Positions 13,701 through 25,700 of a DNA stretch of 64,000 nucleotides are shown piece after piece. Position numbers and translations under genes: made by a program. Below the pieces are notes generated by a model. The model saw nothing but the letters and a program-made list of their open reading frames with translations. It was not told the DNA's origin and searched no databases. The stretch comes from Microvelia longipes (lineage: Eukaryota > Arthropoda > Insecta > Hemiptera > Veliidae). The stretch covers positions 6,361,599-6,425,598 of the forward strand of contig JACMZG010001914.1 of NCBI GenBank assembly GCA_018340805.1, in the 5' to 3' direction. The first letter of the stretch is position 1. Every line of letters starts with the position of its first letter.

Positions 13701-16700
13701 AAATCACTCATAAATAAATCTAAACTTACTTGCCAGGATCTGTAGACGGACGTGACGTTTATATATTTATTTCCTATTTTTAATCTTAAAAACAAACTAT
13801 TGCAGGACGTTATAGGTCTATTAGTTATTTGTAAGACATCAATGTACTTCTTACAGTACACGATGACCCCCTCGTTTTGATTGGTACCTGCATCACTAAA
13901 AGCATTATAACCATCAATATCAAACACTGTGGAATACTCACTCAGCCATGCCTCGGTAACAACTATCACATCCGCATCAACTTTAAAACTCTCAAGTAAT
14001 ACAAGTAGCTGGTCTAAGTTTCTATTAACACTTGATATTAGTGTGAAATATTTTTATTCCCTTTTGAATGAAATAATCAGCATTTCTTACCTCAACGCAG
14101 TTGACATTTGAATGCAAATCAAGTAAATTATTTAACTGATCCATAAGTTAATTAATCCTCAAAAATCTTAATTTATTTTTGTTGAAGGTAGATGATGCTA
14201 ATTGTAATCTATTTACTCAAAGATACGCAAAAGTTAAACATTAGAAGACATTTAAATAAACTGAATTTATTAAAATAAAAAGAGCAATTTAATGATTCAT
14301 GCAACTAGAAAAAGTTTTAATAAATATATTTTTACATGCACATAACTTAAGTTTTATATTAGCACTAAATATTTAGACTAAATTTTGTTTTGTTTCTATT
14401 TTCCTAATTTTTGCTTACAAATTTAACAACTTTGTTTTTATCATACCGTAATTTATTTCATTTGTTTTTTTTTTTTAAATTTTAAATTGAACAGTTATAT
14501 TATATTAAAAAATAAAATTAAGTTTTTATTAATTTATGAAAAAAAAAAATATCTATTTATAATTTATAAATATTATTTAACTATATAAAAATTAATATAT
14601 TAATTTTTTATGAATACATTTTGTAATAAGTAAAATAAAACGTTTATTTCTTCAATAATTTATTTTTTTTTTTTTTTAATTAAAATATATTTATATTTAT
14701 TTATATAATTGATGATGGTGTACCAGTGGAGACTAACACAAATTCTATTAATTTTATATTTATTGCTTTCTAGTCCTAGTGATATATTTATGCTATAGTA
14801 CAAGAAAGAAAGAATATGCTAAAATATGAATAGAGAAAAAGACAGAAAAGGAAAACGTGTAAAAGGCTAGAAAATGAAATATTAAAGTTTGAGAAAGATT
14901 AAAAATAGTCTAATGTATGATATAATCAGTAATAAATACGCTATTTATTGAATTTAGCTATAGAAAATTAATAGAAAGAAGAGATTATATAGCTTAATAA
15001 AAATTAAATTTGATTTTGTTTTTAAATATTTGATCTTAAACTAGTTTTTGTTGGATGTCTTGAAGAGATCTGATGGTGATGACGGGCGATTTTTCCTCTT
15101 TTCTGACCAAAATTTTGTTATTCCACCATACAAATTTGTAACCAGCATTAGTTGCTGCAGTCTTAGTTTGTTTAAGAAGTAAATTATTACGACGTGATAA
15201 GTCGTGTATAAGTAAAACTCTGTCTTCCTTTTTAAGATTTTTATCAACTAAATCAGCTGATATGCCAATTTTAGAGCGATCTTGATTAGAGAGAGTGCGA
15301 AACTTGTTTATGTACTTTAACTTATCACTCCTCCTGACAAATTTGACAATAATGGGTGCAGGGTACGTAGCTGGTTTTTTGACTTTAAGCCTATGCGCAA
15401 CGCTGATTTCTTCTTCTTTGTAAATAACTCCAATAGCCGTTGCCACTTTTTCGACAACCAAATCGACGTTTTCATTAGGAGTTTCCTTTATTCCGTGTAT
15501 AATAACGTTGTCGCGTCGGCTGTATTGGTTCAGATCGTTGCTAACAATTTTAAGATCTTCTACTTCTTGTGACAGCTCAGCGTTACAATCGGATAGAAGC
15601 AGGTTTTCTTCCTCAAGCAATTTTACCCTCGACTCGAGATTTGAGAGTTTGGCTGATAAGTTGTTAGTTATCTTACAGAATTCTGATCTAAAAGATTGAA
15701 TTTCTGATTTTAAAATCTTTTCTATAATTGTAACTACTTTACAACTTTCTTCTGAAAGCCCTTGGAATTCGTCCACCAAATTAATGTCGGAGACTATTGT
15801 AAGATTTTCGCTACTATTTTTTGAACTCCTTTCGTGACTATCGACAGGTAAATTACTGGCCGCGACTGTTAATACTTGAATAATAAAAGAAAAGAAGTCT
15901 CTCCACAAAATAAAACTTTATTGGCAAAGCGCTTTCAACCTAACTAGAGGCCATCTTCAGTGCAAAACCTAACAAACAAGTTGCAATAGAATAAATAATA
16001 AAAGCGAAAAAAAATACAATAAGGCGCGGTCGAATTTCTAGATCGTTGGATCATCAACAAGCTTTTTTTATACTTTTTTTCAAAATTTTCAGTAATTAGC
16101 CGGATTTGTGATAAATGAAGCCTATTTCCGTAATCTGCACGCTCTTTTGGTTAATCTTAAAGAGTATTTACATTCACTTATCAATGTTAACAAATATGAC
16201 ATGTCAAAATAAACACAAAATATTGACGTCTAACAGTAGTTATGTATGTACAAGATAGATTAAAAATAAATCGTTGAGTGAATGTAAATACTCTTTGAGA
16301 TTACCAAAAGAGCGTGCAGATTACGGAAATAGGCATTTATCTTATCACAAATCCGGCTAATTACTGAAAATTTTGAAAAAAAAATATAAAAAAAGTTTGT
16401 TGGTGATCCAACGTTCTAGATATTCGACCGCGCCTTATAAATAAAAACCGTACTTGTTTTTTTCATGATAGAATAAATGTATCTTTCAATTTTTTTCAAC
16501 TGTTCAATGCTTAAATACTCTAAATTAAATGAAAAACACATGAGCCAATTGTTTTGTTTAGAAAATGACTTGTTTTCAGTCCAGTTTTATCATGACAGTA
16601 TTGCCAACTATGACTATTTTGTTGTGTTGTCTATTTAACTTATTCGTGTGATTCATTGATGGTTTTATTTTAGGATAAAGTAAACCGCTTTTATATTTTG

Positions 16701-19700
16701 CTGTTGTAGGCATATATTTATGTTTTAAATGTTATGTTCTTGATTATGCTTTATGTTCTTTGTTTCAGGAGATGTGTAAAATGATGATGGGTCCATGCAG
16801 AATCCTGACTACTTATGATCCATGGCCTTCTGTATTTAGATGTGATAACACTACTAGATATCCTCCCACTTGCAAGGTAATTTTATTACTTTTCCTAATT
16901 TATACCATAGGTATATAGGAAAAGAATTGTGTTTGCAAAAAAATCTGACGCCGGGATAGATAGATTTTTGGAAGGAGGCCTCCCTAAATTTAAAAATACA
17001 AAGTTTTATTCTATTATCAGTATTAGTTCTGGTTTTATTGATTGACATATATATGTATATATGCCAAACAAACATTGTCATTGATTGACATAATGTAAAC
17101 AAATCACATTTTTTCACTAATACATTTGAAAATTCACTTACATCATGGCAGTATGCCACTTATATAAACCAGTGAAATGACAAACTGATAAAGTACAACA
17201 ACCGTGCTTGCCGCAAAGCGGTGATTTTGAATGACGAATGTCGAATGATGGAACAGTTGCCAGATGTAGCATTGGAATTTGCTTGCTAAATTTCCTAGGT
17301 TTCTCTCGCACAATTATATTGTGTCAACTTTGCCTTTTTTTGCAAAGCTCAGTAGTATCCATAGTTATTTATGCAATAAGGGATGAAAGTAAGTTTTACA
17401 GCTCAAGTTAAAGTTTCGTCCTAAGGCAGCGCCGAAGGAGGAAACTTTAGCTCACGAGGCCGGTAGGCCGAGGCTTGCCGAGGGAGATAATATGAAAGCT
17501 GAAAACTTTCATCCCTTGTTGCATAAATTTTATCTACGACTAGAGAACTAATACTAACAACTATTAATATATTCTTAGCTCCTTAATTGTTATTGTGTTA
17601 GTTTAGTTTATTCTTACCATGTCAATTACTCTGATGAAGAGAGAATAAAGCCACTATCTTTAAATTATTTTATTGTAAGCTGTCAATAGAATAATATTAG
17701 AATAGTATAGTAATATTAGTATTACACACTATAATTGTAATTTAAACATTAGCGTGTGTATATTGTATATTCTACCCGTAGTACCAACATAACACCGAAA
17801 AAAACCCTAAAAATTTCCTTAAATTCCTAAAAATTTTACTAAAAAATTCTGTCAAGTTGGCAACACTTTCAATTTTCCTCCCTAGGGAGTAAAAGTACAT
17901 TTACAGTGTGAGATAACAAGACAAAGTTAGTAGAACTTACTTTGTTAGTAAAAGTTGTATAGTAAGTAGAACTTACAATACAAGAAGTAGATAAATGATA
18001 TTTATTCAATTTATTACTCTTGTTTTATGTTTGTTGTTTATTTTATTTTAAGAACCATAAAGAACCAAAAACCATTAAAGGATAAAGGTGGCACTTCAGG
18101 TTCTCTGAAAAGTAATACTTGTCCCTCATGAGAAGAAAATTAGCCCCATGAAAAGGAAGTTTTTTACTTTTATGGTGAAGACAATAGAAAATAATAAATT
18201 CTTTAGAATAGTTCTGACATTATAGTTTTTTCAACTATGTATATATGTATTCTTTGAAATATGGATGTGCCTTGTGACCACGAATAAAGGCGAAATATTG
18301 TTTTGATGAAGTAGTTTGTTTGAAGTTTTATTCCGTCCCATCTAGTGTCGGAAAAAATAATAAGCATAAAACAATGGCGACTAATACTAAAAATAATAAT
18401 TTGTTTTTTTTCTTTAATTTTATGACACTTGTTGATGTAGAATGAAGTGAGAGAGTTGAAGTTCAACACGACAGGACGGTGTCTGGAGCCGCTAGTGCAG
18501 ACAGATGGTCAGTACTACGAGGGGGTTGAGGGTTGTGGGGTGCAGTGCCATAATCCTTTGTTTACTCCCGATGAAAGAAGACAGGTTCATAGGTTGGTAG
18601 CTTGGTCCGCTACAGCCTCTGCACTCTTCAATCTCTTCACTGTAGTAAGTAGCATATTCATCAAGACTGGACTGATGTTTTATACCGAATGCTGTCCTCA
18701 AATGTGTATTTGAAATATATGTTCTGTCTCCAATGTTCCCTATGTTACACTTTATGGACATGTATGCCAGACAATGCTTTGTCTTTCTTTTACTACTCTA
18801 TTTTAAGAGTGTACTTCGATGAAGAGAAAAAACACCTCTATGCATAATTTATATTTTCGAAGATAGGATGTAAAGAAATAGCCTGGTGGGATGGGAACAC
18901 TTTTGTTAGGAGACCAGCAATGAGACATTTCTCCTTAGTAGGCCCGTAACCAGATCCGACCAGGGGAAATATTTCGCTCCCTCTGACAAAATAGTTTTTT
19001 GTAGAGGATGCCACGACGATAAAGTGGTGAGTTAGGGTTTCGCTTCTTCCTACAAGTATTGACTGGCTACAGGCCTGAGCTGGAGAAACCAAGAATTTGA
19101 AATCCATAAGCATAGCCGAGGGAATGATGTATTTTATTCCCAAGGTGAAACCAAAAGAAATAATTTCTTCAGAAGTTATATCTAAGAGAAATGATTATTG
19201 TGAGAAAAGATTGAGGTAATCCCATGTAGCATACAGAATTTTGTCTTTAAAATTAAGCATTCTGTGTTAAAATCTGTTTCTAGTCAAATAATTGTATAAA
19301 GTGGAGCTTTAAAATATTTTGATTTATTTGAGGAGAGAGGGATATTATTACAAAGTCATCTAAAAATGTATCGCATTTAGAGCAATACATTTTTTTTGGA
19401 GACAGGACCACCAAATTTATAATGGAACCCAAAAAATTATTTGATATATTTCAGATTTTAGTTCATATGTGATTGAGTCGTATGATAAACTTTTAACTTA
19501 TCATAGTTAAATATAAATAATATAATACAATAATAATATTATATCATAGATAATACAAACTTATATTACAAAATTTTAAAATAAGTTCTTTTAAAACTTG
19601 TTGAACTCTTTAATTAAAAGACTATTGATTTTTTTGTTTAGGTGACATTCATGATAGACTGGAAATGCAGTAGTAAATACCCTGCCTTGGTGATATTTTA

Positions 19701-22700
19701 CATTAATGCTTGTTTCCTCGTGGTGAGCTTGGGCTGGTTAGCTCAGTTCCTACCAGGAGCTAGAGAGGATATAGTCTGTAGGAAGGATGGCACGCTAAGG
19801 ATAGCTGAACCAAGGTAACCCACTATACTGCTCAAATCTCATCCCAAATATTTTTGTCTACTTTGGAGACAAATACTATACTTATATCATTTTGATACTA
19901 CCGAGTTTTGCAAAACATGAATAGTTGACACAATATATGCTCATCATGCATGATGGAGGTAAGAGAGCACCGCTCGTCACTGGTAAATACTTCACATTAT
20001 ATTCTTCGGAATTAATTGAAGGTCAGAGTGAGTTCAGGCTCTTTCGGCCCCTGATGAGTTGATGTTACGAAACAGGGTGGACATGCCATTATGTCGAGCC
20101 ATCAATGATGACGAATGTCGAATGATGGAACAGTTCCCAGATGTAGCATTGCTTTTTGCTTGTTACATTTCCTTAGTGTCTCTCGCACGATTATATTGTG
20201 TCGAATACTATACTCCTCACACTATATCTTCCTACATGGTCACCTGACTAAAAATAGCTTGAAGGGAGAAAATGCAACGCTTGTAACACAGTAAAAGGGA
20301 AGAAAAAAGTCCCTACAGCTGCAAGGGGGATAAGTCAGGTTATTTTACTCTCCTAGCGATACTTCTTATCTCTTCTAACTACTTATCCCTTCTAACTACT
20401 TATCCCTTGTGGGCTAGCGGCCCACAAAATTTATTAATTTATTTATTTTATTTATTTACATACTTGAGGTTACTTTATTACAAAGTTTCTCCATTGTCAA
20501 AATTTTACAATGAAATGGAAAAAAAAGAAAAACAAACAGATAGTAAATTATTACATAGACTGCATAAACATAGACAGCATAACTTGATTGAAAAGAAAAT
20601 AACAAAATGATTAACAAAAAATACTCAGTCAAAAAATACAAAGTTGAACAGACAAATAGAACTTCCTCAGTTCTATTCTATTTCACATAGGACAAATAAA
20701 AAATACAAATTTATCTCTTCTTATTAACATTTTATCATTTTATTGAGTTTTATCATTTTTTTTACTTTAAACATTGTCTCTTATAATATTGTTATTTAAT
20801 AGCATTCTTGCATACTCAATTTTAATTATATTATTATTTATTTAACTTCTACCCGGAAAAACTATAATTAACAATAATTATAATATATCCATACATCTAT
20901 TGACGTAGAAGCAGATGAGAAAGTCTGATATCAATTTTTCTCTAATCTCAAAATCTTCGTGGCAGTCACCTTCATACCGGTTCCAAGACTATATTTATTG
21001 ACCGGCAATAAATATAGATTTATCTTTTTGTAACATAACATAAGCTGATTAAAATAAAAATTATAAAAAAGTAGGTATTATTGGAAACCACACACAAATT
21101 CAAAAATAAATCTTGACAATTTTGTTATAACTTATGACAGCTGTGTTCTTTTTCTAATATGGTTAAACCCACGAAATTTCATCTTGATCTTGATATTAAT
21201 TTGTTACTGTATTGCAAGGTTTCCTAATTATATTTAAACTAAACAAATATCTTTGATACATTTATTAATTTAATAAGTATAACATAAATAGATTATTGAT
21301 AACAAGAAAAGTGACGAATGACAACCATAATTCAAGATAATCTCCCCTTTGGTTCGGTTATGTCCAGTGTTGCCTCAACGACAGTGTAGCCACAACACAG
21401 TTACTGCTTTTAGTTTAAAGTCGTTTTCTATGTTATATTTTTTATTTGGATTAGGACACGTGTGTTTAGAGCACACCAAGGTGCCAGCCCCCCTGTGGGT
21501 TTGAACTATGTTTATCCAGTGACATCACTCAGGTATCTGTAGGTATGTTTTTCTTTCCGAAGTTGGACGCTTGCTGTTTCTATTAAAACAGCTGTTTTTT
21601 TTTTTCATGTAGAAAGATATGGTGTGAGAAGTATATGTAGTACGGGAGCACCTAGGAACTTTTTCTCATTTACCTGATTTGTTACAATCATCTTATCCAC
21701 TTGATCCTTTCACTTGACCCATAGATTGTGGAGCAAGGAACCAAGCATAAAATAAACTGTTCTGGTTTCCAGACCTCCGTTCCTGATTTTTTTTTGCATA
21801 GTCTATCATTGTACTTGATTAAAGTTGGGCTCTGTGCAGACTTTATTTTGTAGTTATGCATTTGTTTTGTATTTGTATTTTTATTGTTTGACTCTACATG
21901 ACTCATCGATTATGGTTGCAGTGCCGGGGAAAACTTATCCTGTGTCTTTGTATTCGTGCTCGTGTACTACTTCCTGATGGCTGGTATAGTTTGGTTTGTT
22001 ATTCTCACCTACGCCTGGCACATCAGTTTTCAAGCATTAGGTAACAGTTATTATATACTTTAATGATAATCATCCTTATTCGGAGATCTGTGTGAACTAC
22101 CTTAGGTGGTGGTGTTGTAACAACCCTAACACTGTAAGTGTTGACTAAAAGCTGTTTATGGTTTTATCTGAGCAATACTCTGTATAAACTGAGAGTATTG
22201 TCTGGGATATGAACTTCAAACCTCTGTGGCATCTAAAGTCAGAATGTCAACACTGGCCTCTACCACGAGAGTGAGAGGAGAGTATGTATCTGAATAAATA
22301 ATTACATATAGAACCATATTGGTTATTGACTTTACGTAAGGTCTGGAACAGAGGATATAATAATTCCTCTTAAAAACCTTAATGTTACAGGGATTACCAC
22401 TCGCAGACCATCTTCTATTAAAATGTAATCTGAAGTTGGCAATAATGTATAAAAAAGTGTTATTTTGTTCTCTCTAAATGATTAATTCCAACTATTACGA
22501 AAACAATTTTTTCTGAGGTAGGGAGTGAAGATCCTCTTTCTTCCCTGTTGTACAGAAGGTGAAATACAACATTTTATCAACTGTAAAAAGAAGATTTGTT
22601 TTATACTGCATGCAAACACCTTTTTTGTACTGCTGGGAGTTAATCTATTTGCCATAAGAAGTGCTGAAGATCCCATTCCTGTTATAGTTCAGCAATTGTT

Positions 22701-25700
22701 CCGTTTAATGGCAACACTGTTTTAACAATATAACCTTCTTTCTGTTTCTTCTGTAAACTTGTTTCTTAACAATGAAATTTAAATTTAAATTATTGATGAT
22801 TAATGATTTTTTAAATGGATCAGCAAATGTGTCTTTAGAGCACACCCACCTGAGGGTTGTACTAGGGTTATCCTCAAACATTACCCAAGTACCTGGAGTC
22901 ATAGAGATATATACTAGAGGGGACATAGCCTATCTCAATATATTAAAAGGCCTTAAACATCTCTCAGGGGCTCTGTGTAACCTCATTGAAACCTCCTCCA
23001 AGAGTGAGTTAAGGTTATGATAAATACTTTTTTTGGCTTCCCACACATTGTGTTCTGGTTTGTAATTTAAATGTTCTACTATATAAGTAACTGTATTTTT
23101 GTTCCGTTTATTTGATTGTTTTGAAAGTTGTATGTGGTCAGGTTACTTTTTCGATGTTTCAAAATTCAATCACAAAGGCCTTTCTAGTAATAATATCTCT
23201 ATGCCTGTAGTTTTCTTTTTTATTTACTAAGTTGGACGCTTGCTGCTTCTATCTTCTATTAAAGCAGCTGTTTTTTTTTTCATGTCAAAAGTTATAAAGC
23301 AAGTTGTATAATGTTAAAGCATCTTTTAAGCTTAATCACTATGCTTAATAAAAATTAAGTAAATTTACAGACTATTAATCTGTTTTATCAATATAAATTT
23401 GAATCGAAGAATCAGCTAACGTCGATACTTGCTGTTGGATATGAATATCCCTGGACCGGTTTCAGCATAACGACATCATCAGCAGGCGTTATGATGGCGT
23501 TATGCCGAAACTGGTCCAGGGATATTCATATCCAACAGTAAGTATCGACGGTAGCTGATTCTTTGATTGCTTCTTCAACTTGCGGTAAATACAACAATTA
23601 ATATAAATTTGACCTGATTTGTTTAGGTAAAATCCAGGAATGCATGGAGAAGAAAGGTGCCTATTTCCACCTAGTGGCATGGTCACTACCACTCGTGCTA
23701 ACCATTGCCACCATGGCACTGGGAGAGATAGATGCTAACAGCGTAGCTGGTATATGTTTCGTTGGTTATGTTAATATGGAGTACAGAGCTGGCTTCCTGC
23801 TTGTACCTGTCTTCATAGCTCTTTCTATCGGATCCTTCTTTATGCTTAAAGGTTCTTAATTCACCATCTATTTGTTGTGATTAATGTTTTTACGTTGGAA
23901 CAAAATGTACGTTCTTAGGAGGGTTATGCTTCTAATCCACACCCATATCTCTTACTTCCCCTAGTAATCCACTAATAACAGTTAAGTTGGACTGAAGACC
24001 AATTGGTGTCTATCTGACAATTCTAATTTTTTTACATTTATCGTGATAGTAAAAAAATTGGATAATAAGGTAAAATATAAAAGATACAATTAGTATATGA
24101 TTTAAAACTCATTTATCATATAGTAAAGAGCACAATTTCAAGAAAACTATTACATTTCAAACAAAATTTGTAAATTTGTGACTGTATAAGGCGCGGTCAA
24201 ATATCCACGGCCTTCTAGAACGTTGAATCACCAACAAACTTTTTTTATAACTTTTTTTTCAAAATTTTCAGTAATTAGCTGGATTTGTGATAAATGAAGC
24301 CTATTTCCGTAATCTGCACGCTCTTTTGGTTATCTCAAAGAGTATTTACATTCACTCAACGATTTATTTTTAATCTAACTTGGTACATACATAACTACTG
24401 TTACGTCAATGTTAACAAATAAGACATGTCAAAATATAACAAAACATTGACGTCTAACAGTAGTTATGTATGTACCAAGTTAGATTAAAAATAAATCGTT
24501 GAGTGAATGTAAATACTCTTTGAGATTAACCAAAAGAGCGTGCAGATTACGGAAATAGGCTTCATTTATCATCCGGCTAATTACTGAAAATTTGAAAAAA
24601 AAATATAAAAAAGCTTGTTGGTGATCCAACATTCTAGATGGCCGTGGATAATCGATCTATTATATTACAAATTTTTGGATTGGAGTTCAAGCTTAAATCA
24701 TGGTCCAGTGTACACTGGAGGAACTAGAGAACGGAAAGAACTATATCTTAGAGTGAGCGTGAATGAAGTCCATTATAAATAATGAAGAAAGAAGTCTCTC
24801 CACAAAAAAAACTTTATTGGCAAAGCGCTTTCAACCTAACTAGAGGCCATCATCAGTGCAAAACCTAACAACAAGCAAATAATAAGTAAAACACGAAAGA
24901 ATTATTTAACAAAAGATGAGCAAAAGTATGAATGGAGACAGATGATGGCCTCTAGTTAGGTTGAAAGCGCTTTGCCAATAAAGTTTTATTTTGTGGAGAG
25001 ACTTCTTTTCTTTCATTATTTGGAAGAACTATGTTCAGGCTCGTCCTCGATTCTACTCCAAACTGCACTACACTGTGTTTTGTATCAAATCTTGGACAAG
25101 AAGAACCTTACTCTAAACTGCACTTTTTACTCCTAAAAGACCTAAGTAAAGTCGATTTAAATAAAGTTCTGGCGGGAGATCACTCTTATCACATTTGATA
25201 ACAATAATTTATGAGTAATCGATATATTTTAGCAATATTAAATAATTTTATAACTCTATTTATGCTCTTTTAAATTAATGAAATAAAATATTAGTGGTAA
25301 TTTTGGTGTTTTAAAATGTTTTGTGAATATAATAATCTATTAGTGAGTTAACCTTACTTTTTTCAAATTATGAAATTATTATGTGGAATTTGAGCTAATA
25401 GTTTGTTTCATTAATAATTGCAATAATTGTTAAATGATTAGCGAATAATTGTTTCATTAACTTCTATCTTTAATAAAAGAAAGATCCTTTCTTTTATTGT
25501 AGTGTTGTTGTTCGTTTTGTTATATTGATCTCAACACCTTATATCGCCTGAAATTACATTAACTAGTCTCAACTGAAAGCTGATACATGTATGTACTTAA
25601 TTTGAAAAAAAAAATGTTTTAAAACTACCAGTTGGCCCAGTGATTTTTCACAAAAGATAGTGCAGATTAATAAATTTATTGACTATTTACTCAAATTCTA

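Noticed and set aside
18838..19143. 101-codon - strand open frame in smo intron 5
   Set aside because: No similarity recognised, no splice signals, antisense to an intron.
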